From Planctomycetota bacterium (GTDB taxonomy: Bacteria > Planctomycetota > Planctomycetia > Gemmatales > Gemmataceae): DNA of 52,102 bases. The stretch covers positions 1 to 52,102 of the forward strand of contig VGZJ01000006.1 of NCBI GenBank assembly GCA_016872595.1. The letters are read 5' to 3'. The notes under the pieces are model-generated. The model was not told the DNA's origin. It searched no databases and saw only the letters and a program-made list of their open reading frames with translations. The translations under genes and the position numbers were made by a program. Below, piece by piece: positions 20,552-28,451 of the stretch (position 1 is the stretch's first letter; the number at the start of each line of letters is the position of its first letter).

Positions 20552-22359
20552 TGACCATCTGGGGCGACGTCCTGCGCAAGCTCCGCTCGCTGGTGGCGGC
20601 ACCGGCCGGGGCGCGGGTGCGCGCCGGCGGGCGCGTGTGGCACCTGTCGCCCGAAGGCGCGGCGCTCTTCGGTGCGACCGGGCCGGATTACGACCGCTGG
20701 CTGTCGGACGGCTCCGCGGTGGTGGTGAAGCACGGCCCGCACCGCACGGTGTACCGCGTCGCGCTGCCGTGCGGCGCGGTGGTGTACGCGAAGCACTGCC
20801 GGATCACCGGCCCGCGGGCGTGGGCGCGCGAGGTCGTGCGCCCGCCGAAGGCGCAGTTGGAGTTCGAGAACGCGGCCCGGCTCCGCGCGCTCGGCATCGG
20901 CGCGGCGGTCCCGCTGGCGTGGGGCGCGCGCGACTCGTGCCGCCCCGGGGAGAGCGTACTCATCACGCGCGACCTCGCCCCGGCCGTGCCGCTCACGGAC
21001 CTCGTCGAAGGGCGCGCGCCGTCGCCCCGCGCGCGCCAAGAACTGGCCCGCGCGCTCGGCCGGTTCCTCGCCCGGCTCCACGATCAGGGCGTGACGCACC
21101 CCGATCCGCACGCGGGGAACGTGCTGGTGGGGGAAGCACCCACGCCCCCCGGCCCCCCTTTCCTGAAGGGAAGGGGGGAGGAAGTCGCGGGCACATCGGA
21201 AACGTCGTTCCCGCGCGGGGCCTCTGTCTCCCCCCTTCCCTTCAGGGAAGGGGGGCCGGGGGTGGGTGCTTCCCTTTGCTTCGCCCTCCTCGACGTTCAC
21301 GCGGTCCACTTCGGCGCGCCGCTGTCGTGGACCGACGCGCGCGCCAACCTCGTCCTCTACAACCGCTGGTTCCAACTGCGCGCCAGCGCCGCGGACCGCG
21401 CCCGGTTCTGGCGCGCGTACTGTGCCGCACGCACAACGCTGGCGGTGTCGCGCGAACTGGCGCGGCAACTGGAGCGCGACACGCGGGCCTCGAACCGGCG
21501 GTTCTGGATCGCCCGCACCGCGCGCTACGCCGGCACGCACCGCACCATCCGGAAGGTCCGCGCCGGCCGGGTTCGCGGGTTGGCCGTGCGCGACCTGCCG
21601 GACGATTTCCTGCGCGAGCTGCTGCGCGACCCGGACGCGGCGTTCGCGCGCCCCGGCGTCAAAGTGCTCAAGCGGTGCGCGACCTCGACCGTCGCGGAAC
21701 TGGAACTGCCGACCCCGGACGGCCCCCGCGCGGTGATCCTGAAGCGCGTCAACGTCCGCTCCGCGCTCGAACCAATCAAGAACTTTTACCGCTCGTCGGC
21801 GGTGCGCCGGTCGTGGCTGCTGGGGCACGGGCTGCGCGAGCGCTGGCTGCCGACCCCGCGCCCGCTGGCTATGTTCCACCGCTACCGCCTCGGAATCTAT
21901 CCCGCGGAGGGCTATTTGCTCACGGAGAAGGTGCCGGGCGCGGTCGGCCTGTCGGAAGCGGTGAGCGCGTGTCGCGACCCGCGCGCGATGCGCGCGTGGG
22001 GCGAGAAACTCGCCCGCGTGGTGCGAACGATGCACGACCGCGGCGTTTCCCACCGCGACCTCAAAGCGCCCAACGTGTTGCTGGAAACCGGCGCGACGCC
22101 GGTACTCATCGACCTCGTCGGCGTGTGCGCGACCGCGGCCGAGGTGCCGTTCGAGCGGCGGGGGAAGGAACTCGCGCGGCTGAACGCCAGCTTCCTCGAA
22201 ATGCCGCACGTCACGCGCGGCGAGCGGTTACGGTTCCTCCGCGCGTACCTGCGCGCCGGGGTCAACGAGTCGGACTGGAAAAAATGGTGGAAGGCGGTAT
22301 CTGAGGCGACGGTGGCGAAGGTGGCAAAGAACCGTCGCAGTGGGCGCGCGCTCGCCTGA
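20551..22359 (+). CDS. Tandem lipopolysaccharide-kinase-like protein (two kinase domains)
   Basis: 602 residues. The first domain (about 55-330) has Lys81 (VVYAKH), a catalytic loop THPDPHAGNVLV (Asp185) and Asp248 in ALLDVHAVHF. The second (about 340-590) has VILKRVNV, SHRDLKAPNVLL and VLIDLVGV. Both resemble the Kdo/heptose kinases of LPS cores (WaaP/KdkA type) more than Hanks kinases. The two-domain layout suggests either two phosphorylations or one inactive copy, though both catalytic loops look intact. Residues about 194-241 are encoded by palindromic repeat E, placed between the catalytic loop and the metal-binding Asp of domain one. It is coupled by ATGA overlap to the glycosyltransferase gene. 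Confidence 0.8.
   Translation: MTIWGDVLRKLRSLVAAPAGARVRAGGRVWHLSPEGAALFGATGPDYDRWLSDGSAVVVKHGPHRTVYRVALPCGAVVYAKHCRITGPRAWAREVVRPPKAQLEFENAARLRALGIGAAVPLAWGARDSCRPGESVLITRDLAPAVPLTDLVEGRAPSPRARQELARALGRFLARLHDQGVTHPDPHAGNVLVGEAPTPPGPPFLKGRGEEVAGTSETSFPRGASVSPLPFREGGPGVGASLCFALLDVHAVHFGAPLSWTDARANLVLYNRWFQLRASAADRARFWRAYCAARTTLAVSRELARQLERDTRASNRRFWIARTARYAGTHRTIRKVRAGRVRGLAVRDLPDDFLRELLRDPDAAFARPGVKVLKRCATSTVAELELPTPDGPRAVILKRVNVRSALEPIKNFYRSSAVRRSWLLGHGLRERWLPTPRPLAMFHRYRLGIYPAEGYLLTEKVPGAVGLSEAVSACRDPRAMRAWGEKLARVVRTMHDRGVSHRDLKAPNVLLETGATPVLIDLVGVCATAAEVPFERRGKELARLNASFLEMPHVTRGERLRFLRAYLRAGVNESDWKKWWKAVSEATVAKVAKNRRSGRALA
21132..21273. repeat. Inverted repeat element E, inside a coding sequence
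   Basis: Left arm 21132-21180 and right arm 21228-21273 are near-perfect inverted copies (ggaagcacccac, ccggcccccc, cttccc-tga-agggaag). Each arm contains its own stem ccccccttccc/gggaagggggg. The reading frame of the kinase passes through without a stop, adding a Gly/Pro-rich stretch. Confidence 0.93.
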
Positions 22360-22392
22360 CCGATACGACCCGCGAAGTGTGAAGTGGCCCAC

Positions 22393-22444
22393 ACACAACG
22401 GCCGACAATAGTCCGGCCGGGTTGATGCGAACGGGCCGTTGTGT
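22393..22444. repeat. Intergenic hairpin before the metallopeptidase gene
   Basis: Eleven-base complementary arms acacaacggcc (22393-22403) and ggccgttgtgt (22434-22444) enclose a smaller ggcc-rich hairpin. It lies 33 bases past the kinase stop and 15 bases before the next ATG, so it could act as a terminator or affect initiation. Confidence 0.55.
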
Positions 22445-22459
22445 TACGGGGCGCAGTGT

Positions 22460-23371
22460 ATGCCGATTCCGCCGCCGCGTACACGTGTGTGCCTCGCCGT
22501 TGCCGCGCTGTTGTGCGCGTGCGCCGGGTGTGGTACGGTCTGGCCCGACGCGCCGCCCCAAAGCACCCCGCCGCGTGTGGAAGCGCCCGCGCCGCGGCCC
22601 GCTGCCGTCCCGCCGGCCACCGCGCCCGGCAAGCACGCCACCCGCCGCGACTACTACGTCCTCTACCACGACTTCGAGATCGACCGCACCGACCCGCTGT
22701 TCGCGGAGTTGGACGCGCTGCCGGATCAGGTGTTCGGCGAGCTGCGGTTACCGCCGAGTACCGGCGTCGTACAGGTGTTCCTGTTCGACACGCAGGAGCG
22801 CTACGAGCGCTACATGCGGGCCAAGTACCGGAACCTGCCGACGCGCCGCGCGTACTTCATCGCCGAGCCGCGCGCCGGCGGCGCGGACGAGCTGAAAATC
22901 TTCACGTGGATGGGCGACCACCTCGCGACCGATCTGCGCCACGAGTTGACGCACGCGCTCCTGCGCGGCGTACTGAAGGAAGTTCCGCTGTGGCTCGACG
23001 AGGGCTTGGCCGGGTACTTCGAGTTGCCGCCGCACCACGAGGGCGTGAACCCGCTGCACCTCGACACGCTGCGCCGCGCGCCGTTCAAGCCGGACCTCGC
23101 GCGCCTCGAAAAGTTCACGCAGGTCGCGCAGATGGAGAAGCCCGAGTACCGCGAGGCGTGGGCGTGGGTTCACCTGATGCTCCGCAGCGGCCCGGCGGCG
23201 AAGAAGGTGCTGCACCAGTACCTACAGGCGCTCCGCACCGACTCCAACCCCGGCCCGCTGCTCCCGCGCTTGGCCGAGGCCGTGCCCGAACCGGAGCAGG
23301 CGCTCGTCGACCATTTGGGCGCGGTCGAGGTGCCCCGCCCGCGGCCGCGCCGCGCCGCTGCGCCGAAGTAG
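22460..23371 (+). CDS. Gluzincin-type metallopeptidase lipoprotein (DUF1570-like)
   Basis: 303 residues from the ATG at 22460. The signal ends at a lipobox-like ALLCACAGC, followed by a Pro/Ala-rich linker, so it is likely a lipoprotein. The zinc site is LRHELTHALLRG (HExxH), with a downstream LWLDEGLAGYFE that could supply the third ligand, as in gluzincin peptidases. The sequence between (YYVLYHDFE, VQVFLFDTQERYERYM) resembles planctomycete DUF1570 proteins. The substrate is unknown, probably at the cell surface. It sits between the LPS-type kinase and hldD on the same strand. Confidence 0.8.
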   Translation: MPIPPPRTRVCLAVAALLCACAGCGTVWPDAPPQSTPPRVEAPAPRPAAVPPATAPGKHATRRDYYVLYHDFEIDRTDPLFAELDALPDQVFGELRLPPSTGVVQVFLFDTQERYERYMRAKYRNLPTRRAYFIAEPRAGGADELKIFTWMGDHLATDLRHELTHALLRGVLKEVPLWLDEGLAGYFELPPHHEGVNPLHLDTLRRAPFKPDLARLEKFTQVAQMEKPEYREAWAWVHLMLRSGPAAKKVLHQYLQALRTDSNPGPLLPRLAEAVPEPEQALVDHLGAVEVPRPRPRRAAAPK

Positions 23372-23376
23372 CGCGC

Positions 23377-23464
23377 TCGTAGTGACCCGCTTCAGCGGGT
23401 CGCGGCGCGAGGGGCCTTCGCGGGAGCGAACCGCGCGAAGACCCGCTGAAGCGGGTCACTACGA
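23377..23464. repeat. Inverted repeat element F (25-bp nested arms)
   Basis: Arms 23377-23401 and 23440-23464 are perfect inverted copies. Each contains the hairpin gacccgc-ttca-gcgggtc. The element begins six bases after the metallopeptidase stop and ends 25 bases before hldD. Confidence 0.95.
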
Positions 23465-23488
23465 ACAGAACACCACGGAGGGCGCACC

Positions 23489-24463
23489 ATGATTGCCGTG
23501 ACCGGCGCGGCGGGGTTTATCGGGTCGAACCTCGCGCACACTCTCGCGGCCGAGGGGCACGCCCTTCTGCTGGTCGATCACGAACTCACTCCCGCGAAGG
23601 CCGCGAACCTCGCGGGGCTGGAGCGGTTCGCGTTCCGCCGGCACGATCACTTTCTCGAAGACTTGGCCGCGGGCCGCGCGCGGCCGACCGCGGTCTTCCA
23701 CCTCGGCGCGTGCAGCGCGACCACCGAAACGAACTGGGACTACCTGCGCGCCAACAACATCGAGTACACACAAGCGCTGTGGAACTGGTGCGCGGCCAAC
23801 CGCGCGCCGCTGGTTTACGCCTCGAGCGCCGCGACCTACGGCGACGGCGCGCGCGGGTTCGACGACCGCACGCCGCCCACCGAGTTCACCCCGCTGAACC
23901 TGTACGGCAAGAGCAAGAACGACTTCGACATCTGGGCCCTCGCGCAAGTCGCGGCCGGCGCGCCGCAGCCGCCGGCGTGGGCCGGGATGAAATTCTTCAA
24001 CGTGTACGGGCCACGCGAACCGCACAAGGGGCGCATGGCCAGCGTCGCGTACCAGACGTGGAAGCAGATCAAAGCCACCGGCGGGATGAAGTTGTTCCGC
24101 TCGACCGATCCGCGGTTCTCCGACGGCGGGCAGCTCCGCGACTTCGTCTTCGTCGGCGACTGCGTCAACCACATGCTCGCGCTGTGGCGGAAAGAGAACG
24201 CGCGCGGCCTCTACAACTCCGGCACGGGCGCGCCGCGCACGTTCCTCGAACTGGCGGTCGCGGTGTTCGCCGCGCTGGGCCTGCCGCCGCGCATCTCGTA
24301 CACCGACATGCCCCCCGACCTCGCGCGCCAGTACCAGAGCTACACCCGCGCGGAAATGTCGAAGACGCGGGCCGCGTGCGGAACCGTGAGCGCAACTGCT
24401 CTGGAAGACGGCGTGCGCGAAACGGTGCGCTGGTTGGAAGGCGGGGCGCGCGCAGCGGCATGA
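23489..24463 (+). CDS. hldD: ADP-L-glycero-D-manno-heptose 6-epimerase
   Basis: 324 residues. It epimerises ADP-D,D-heptose to ADP-L,D-heptose for LPS inner core. The NAD(P)-binding GAAGFIGSNL is at residues 6-15. The family-specific FHLGACSATTE, the catalytic YGKSK, and FFNVYGPREPHKGRMASV and DFVFVGDCV are all present. Together with the neighbouring glycosyltransferase and LPS-kinase-like gene it indicates that this organism builds heptose-containing LPS. The start at 23489 follows GGAGGG. Confidence 0.95.
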   Translation: MIAVTGAAGFIGSNLAHTLAAEGHALLLVDHELTPAKAANLAGLERFAFRRHDHFLEDLAAGRARPTAVFHLGACSATTETNWDYLRANNIEYTQALWNWCAANRAPLVYASSAATYGDGARGFDDRTPPTEFTPLNLYGKSKNDFDIWALAQVAAGAPQPPAWAGMKFFNVYGPREPHKGRMASVAYQTWKQIKATGGMKLFRSTDPRFSDGGQLRDFVFVGDCVNHMLALWRKENARGLYNSGTGAPRTFLELAVAVFAALGLPPRISYTDMPPDLARQYQSYTRAEMSKTRAACGTVSATALEDGVRETVRWLEGGARAAA

Positions 24464-24546
24464 AGCCGCTCGCGGCTTCGCACGAGGCGGCCAATTCGCT
24501 ACCCTGACAGCAAGAGGCTCGCCCCGCTCACGGCACGACACCAGCG

Positions 24547-25299
24547 ATGAACGTCTTCGTTACGGCCGGCAACACGCAAAGCATGATCGACCGCGTGCGG
24601 TGCGTCACCAACATCTTCAGCGGGCGCACGGGCGCGTCGGTCGCGCGCACCGCGTGGGGCCGCGGGCACACGGTCACGCTCGCCACCTCGAACCCGGAAG
24701 TGCTGGCCGAGTTCGGCGTGAACCCGCGCGACCCCGGCGAGCGGTTCACCGTGCTCCCGTACAACACGTTCGACGACCTCGCCACGCTGATGCAGAACCA
24801 GTTCCGCACCGCGAAGTACGACGTGGTGTGCCACTCGGCCGCGGTCAGCGACTACCTCCCCGCGGGCACCTTCACCCCTGACCCCGGTACGTTCTTCAAC
24901 GCACGCACGAGCCAGTGGGAAGCCCAGAGCGGCGCGCCGCGCCTCACCGAGCAAAAGGGCGGCAAGATCAAGAGCAGCGAGCCGGAGCTGTGGCTCCGCC
25001 TCGTGCGCGCGCCCAAGCTCATCGACCGCGTGCGCCAGCCGTGGGGCTTCACCGGCGTGCTCGTCAAGTTCAAGCTCGAAGTCGGCATCTCGGAAGAGAA
25101 ACTGGTAGAAGTGGCAGAGGCGTCGCGGCAGCAGTCGGGCGCGGACCTGATGGTCGCGAACACGCTGGACGGGGCGCAGCACTGGGCGTACGTGGGGCCG
25201 ATCAAGGACCGCTACGAGCGCGTCCCGCGGCGCGAGCTGCCCGACCGCCTCGTTGTGGCGATCGAGGACTATTTCCAAGGAGGGGCGCGCCGTGGCTAA
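24547..25299 (+). CDS. coaB: Phosphopantothenate-cysteine ligase (stand-alone CoaB domain)
   Basis: 250 residues. The N-terminal VTAGNTQSMIDRVRCVTNIFSGRTGASVA corresponds to the nucleotide-binding region of the CoaB/DFP family (normally TSGGT...R-x-I-[TS]N-x-SSG). Later LVKFKLEVG and the DLMVANTLDG segment match the ligase. It joins cysteine to 4'-phosphopantothenate in coenzyme A synthesis. In most bacteria this domain is the C-terminal half of a fused CoaBC. Here it is separate and upstream of the decarboxylase gene, which overlaps its last eight bases. Confidence 0.85.
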   Translation: MNVFVTAGNTQSMIDRVRCVTNIFSGRTGASVARTAWGRGHTVTLATSNPEVLAEFGVNPRDPGERFTVLPYNTFDDLATLMQNQFRTAKYDVVCHSAAVSDYLPAGTFTPDPGTFFNARTSQWEAQSGAPRLTEQKGGKIKSSEPELWLRLVRAPKLIDRVRQPWGFTGVLVKFKLEVGISEEKLVEVAEASRQQSGADLMVANTLDGAQHWAYVGPIKDRYERVPRRELPDRLVVAIEDYFQGGARRG

Positions 25300-25927
25300 C
25301 GTGCTGATCGGGGCGACCGGGAGCGTGGCCGCGGTGCGCGTGCCGGCACTGTTCGACGCCTTCACCGCCGCCGGGCATGCGGTCAAGGTCGTGGCGACCG
25401 ACGCGGCCACGTACTTCTTCGACCCCGCGCCGCTGAGGGCGAACGGGGCGCTCGTCCTCGATTCGGACGAGTGGCCGGGCACGCGGTACGAGCGCGGCGA
25501 CGCGGTGCGGCACATCGAACTGCGGAACTGGGCCGATGTGTTCGTACTCGCGCCACTGGACGCGAACACGCTGGCCAAGCTCGCGGTCGGGCTGTGCGAC
25601 AACTGCCTCACGTGTGTGTGGCGGGCGTGGGACACCGCGCGCCCCGTCGTGCTCGCGCCCGCGATGAACACGCTCATGTGGGAGCACCCGTTCACGCGCC
25701 GCCACCTACGCGCGCTCGCGGCCGACGCCGGCGCGGGGCACATTCCCGCGCACCTCGCCGACGACGCGCTCATTCAGCAGATCAACGACCGCAGCCCGAC
25801 GCTCCGCGTGGTCGGCCCGATCACGAAGGCGCTGGCGTGCGGCGACACCGGCATCGGCGCGATGGCCGAGGTGCCCGACATCGTCGCCGCCGTGCAAGCG
25901 ATACTGGCGAAAGCGAAGGCCGCGTGA
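25292..25927 (+). CDS. coaC: Phosphopantothenoylcysteine decarboxylase (stand-alone, Hal3/PPCDC-like)
   Basis: 211 residues from a GTG at 25292, with AAGGAGG nine bases before, overlapping coaB by eight bases. This is an HFCD-family flavoprotein: GATGSVAAVRVPAL binds FMN, the active-site His is in GDAVRHIEL, and VLAPAMNTLMWEHP is the PAMN motif. The segment APLDANTLAKLAVGLCDN, followed by a VWRAWD-type helix, and the ACGDTGIGAMAEV end look closer to eukaryotic PPCDC/Hal3 than to bacterial CoaBC. It removes CO2 from phosphopantothenoylcysteine to give phosphopantetheine. Confidence 0.88.
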   Translation: MANVLIGATGSVAAVRVPALFDAFTAAGHAVKVVATDAATYFFDPAPLRANGALVLDSDEWPGTRYERGDAVRHIELRNWADVFVLAPLDANTLAKLAVGLCDNCLTCVWRAWDTARPVVLAPAMNTLMWEHPFTRRHLRALAADAGAGHIPAHLADDALIQQINDRSPTLRVVGPITKALACGDTGIGAMAEVPDIVAAVQAILAKAKAA

Positions 25928-25930
25928 CAT

Positions 25931-25990
25931 TTGTGGGACAGGCCTCCCGGCCTGTCTCGGGAATGACAGGCCGGGAGGCCTGTCCCACAA
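25931..25990. repeat. Inverted repeat element G (26-bp nested arms)
   Basis: Arms 25931-25956 and 25965-25990 are perfect inverted copies with an eight-base spacer. Each arm holds gacaggcc-tccc-ggcctgtc. It starts three bases after the coaC stop and ends 11 bases before the RraA-type start, so it may terminate one gene and influence the next. Confidence 0.95.
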
Positions 25991-26001
25991 GAAAGGCCAC
26001 C

Positions 26002-26658
26002 ATGCCCGCCCCGCGCCCGATTGAGTGGGTCGATCGGCTCGCCAAGTTGTACACGCCCGTTGTCGCGGACGTGCTCGACAAGCTCGGGTTCCGCGCGCAG
26101 AGCATGAACGCCCGCGTGCGCCCGCTGTGGCCCGAAGCGAAGGCCGCCGGCTTCGCGCTCACGGTGCAAACGGTGCCGGCGCGCGAACAAGCCCCGGCGC
26201 ACCCTTATGCCGGCGAACTGGCCGCGGTCGATTCGCTCCAAAAGGGCGACGTGCTCGTCGTGTCCGAATCGGCGTGCAGCTTCTGGGGCGAACTGCTCTC
26301 CACCGCGGCCAAGTACCGCGAGGCCCGCGGCGTGATTCTCGACGGCCCGACGCGCGACTCGCTGGCGATCAAGGCGATGGGCCTCCCGGTGTTCCACAAC
26401 GGGTTCCACCCGGCCGACAGCCTCGGCCGGCTCGACGTGACCGCGCACAACGTCCCCGTCTCGTGTGCCGACGTGCTCGTGTACCCGAACGACCTGATCC
26501 TCGCGGACCACGACGGCGTGGTGGTGATCCCCAACAGCGCCGCGGAGGACGCGCTGCGCCTCGCGGAAGAGAAGGTGAGCGGCGAGAACCTCGTGCGCAA
26601 GGCCCTCGCCGGCGGCATGACCACCGCGGAAGCGTTCAAGAAGTTCGGCATTCTGTGA
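26002..26658 (+). CDS. RraA-family protein (possible HMG/CHA-type aldolase)
   Basis: 218 residues. The core shows TPVVADVLDKLGFR, KGDVLVVSESACSFWGELLSTAAKYREARGVILDG, GPTRDSLAI, LPVF and VYPNDLILADHDGVVVIP, the RraA-like fold. The G-x-x-x-DG-x-x-RD pattern is the substrate/metal site of class II 4-hydroxy-4-methyl-2-oxoglutarate aldolases, so enzymatic activity is possible; the RNase E-inhibitor role of E. coli RraA cannot be assumed. It is convergent with the MlrC-type gene, separated by repeat H. Confidence 0.8.
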   Translation: MPAPRPIEWVDRLAKLYTPVVADVLDKLGFRAQSMNARVRPLWPEAKAAGFALTVQTVPAREQAPAHPYAGELAAVDSLQKGDVLVVSESACSFWGELLSTAAKYREARGVILDGPTRDSLAIKAMGLPVFHNGFHPADSLGRLDVTAHNVPVSCADVLVYPNDLILADHDGVVVIPNSAAEDALRLAEEKVSGENLVRKALAGGMTTAEAFKKFGIL

Positions 26659-26664
26659 GATGCG

Positions 26665-26858
26665 AAGACTTCACCACAAAGAGGGTCCCCGCGCAGCGGG
26701 GGAGTAGGTCACACAAAGGGGCACAGAGAAGCAGAGAGGAATGTTCAGAAGAGGGAGCTACACAGCGGAGTGCCTTTACTCTCTCACTTGCTTTCTCTGT
26801 GTGGCTTTGTGTGACCTACTCCCCCGCTGCGCGGGGACCCTCTTTGTGGTGAAGTCTT
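26665..26858. repeat. Inverted repeat element H (about 70-bp arms)
   Basis: The largest element in the window. Left arm about 26665-26732 and right arm about 26788-26858 match over agacttcaccacaaagaggg, a nested ccccgc-gca-gcgggg hairpin, gtaggtcacacaaag and cacagagaa. It lies between two convergent genes and almost fills the gap. Confidence 0.93.
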
Positions 26859-26862
26859 TTCG

Positions 26863-28323
26863 CTACCCCAGCGGGTACATCGGGCGCGTGATGCGCTTGT
26901 ACTCGAAGCGGGCGGCGTTGATCGCGGTCAGGCCGGGCGTGTCCACTTCGATGATCGTGCCGCCGACCGGCGCGTAGGCGGCCTTGTACGCGACTGCGGC
27001 CTTCACCACGACGGCGCGCGCGGCCTTGGGGTCGATGCCGAGACTCGTGAGCTGACCGAGGCTGAACGGCGGCGTGCGGAGCGTGTTCAGCACGACGAGG
27101 TTCCCGCTGCCGAGGTCGAGAACGGCCGTGTGGCCCTGATCGTTCTGCCGCCGCCCGCCGTGCCGGGCCTCGCCCTCCACCCATTTTCCGTCGTGCAGCG
27201 AGCGCACGACACCGCGAACCTTGATCGCCGGGCCGTGCAGCGGGCCGGTGCTCGCGCCGACGGTCACTTCGACCGTGTTGCCGATCCCCGCGGCCTTCGC
27301 CTGCTCCACCGCGGCCGGCGCAAACATCGGCACCACGAACCCGGTCGCCTTCTGCTTCAGCAACTCCGCGAGCAGCACGGTTCCGTCACCTGCAGAACCG
27401 CCGCCGATGTTGTCGCCGAGGTCGATCAGCAAGGCCGGCAACTTCGGGCAGGCGAGTGCCGCGCGCACGGCCTCTTCCGCTTCCGGGCTGACGACGTTCA
27501 ATTGCTCGCGCACGTCCCACATCGCGGAGCCGATGTCGTCGGCCGCGGCCTTCGCCAAGTTGCGGTCGCCGTCGGCAACGACGATGACGCTCGCGCCCAT
27601 GTCGGGCACGTCGGCGTAGGGGAACCCGGCCATCAGGCTGACGGACAGAATGCCGGGGCGCTTCTCGGTTTCGCGGCACTTACGCATTAATCCGGCCATC
27701 GGCTCGCGCGCGGTGTCTTGGCCCAGCAGGTTCAGCAGCATCGGCGGCTTGGCGACGTGGCACACCGGCTTGATCTCGCCCCGTACCGCGCGCGCCAGCA
27801 GTTCCGCCGCGAGCAACCCGCGCGCGCGCTGGTCGATGTGCGGGTACGTCTGGTAGCCAACGAGCACGTTCGCGGTCGCGGCCATCTGCGGCGACACGTT
27901 GCCGTGAAAATCGAGCGACACCGCCAGCGGGACGTTCGGCCCGAGCGCGGCGCGCACGCGGCGGAGCGTTTCGGCGTCCGCGTCCGGGTGCTGGGGCGTG
28001 ACCATCGCGCCGTGCAGCGCGAGCAGCACGCCGTCGGCGCGGGCCAGCTTCACGCCGGTCGCGAGCGCGTCGGTGAAGTGGTCGAAGAACTCGTCCGTGA
28101 CCGGCCCGGCGGGGGTGGCCCACGCCATCGCGACCGGCACCAGTTCGTAGCCGAACTTCGCCGCGCCCGCGATGAACCCGCCGACCTCGTGGTGCGCGTC
28201 CTGCCAGATGGGAACGACGGCGTCGCCGTAGGTGAGGCTGCCGTCGCGGAACCGTTGCAGGTCGGTGGGCAGCGGCGCGAACGTGTTCGACTCGTGCATG
28301 AACCCGGCGACGGCGATTCGCAT
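26863..28323 (-). CDS. M81-family metallopeptidase (MlrC-like)
   Basis: 486 residues. Zinc-site motifs of the MlrC family are visible: GFMHESNTFAP near the start, LHGAMVT, SLDFHGNVS, and GYQTYPHID. A C-terminal MlrC domain follows (VIVVADGDRNLA, LIDLGDNIGGGSAGDGTVLL, GGTIIEVDTPGL). Named members linearise microcystin, but in most bacteria the substrate is unknown. It is intact and of normal length. The neighbour across repeat H encodes an RraA-type protein; a shared pathway is possible but not shown. Confidence 0.88.
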   Translation of the reverse strand: MRIAVAGFMHESNTFAPLPTDLQRFRDGSLTYGDAVVPIWQDAHHEVGGFIAGAAKFGYELVPVAMAWATPAGPVTDEFFDHFTDALATGVKLARADGVLLALHGAMVTPQHPDADAETLRRVRAALGPNVPLAVSLDFHGNVSPQMAATANVLVGYQTYPHIDQRARGLLAAELLARAVRGEIKPVCHVAKPPMLLNLLGQDTAREPMAGLMRKCRETEKRPGILSVSLMAGFPYADVPDMGASVIVVADGDRNLAKAAADDIGSAMWDVREQLNVVSPEAEEAVRAALACPKLPALLIDLGDNIGGGSAGDGTVLLAELLKQKATGFVVPMFAPAAVEQAKAAGIGNTVEVTVGASTGPLHGPAIKVRGVVRSLHDGKWVEGEARHGGRRQNDQGHTAVLDLGSGNLVVLNTLRTPPFSLGQLTSLGIDPKAARAVVVKAAVAYKAAYAPVGGTIIEVDTPGLTAINAARFEYKRITRPMYPLG

Positions 28324-28451
28324 GACGGTTCTCCCTTTTCGCCCCTTCGGGCCGAACGCTAAACGTGAACCTTGTGACTGCGCGTGTCAACGAGATTTCA
28401 TATGGTTTCTGTGGGCGCAATCCCGCGCTCTTCTAATTCCAGAGGTGTGCC

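Noticed and set aside
28372-28404. Possible promoter TTGTGA...CATATG before asd
   Set aside because: The spacing is 21 bases and the hexamers are weak matches.
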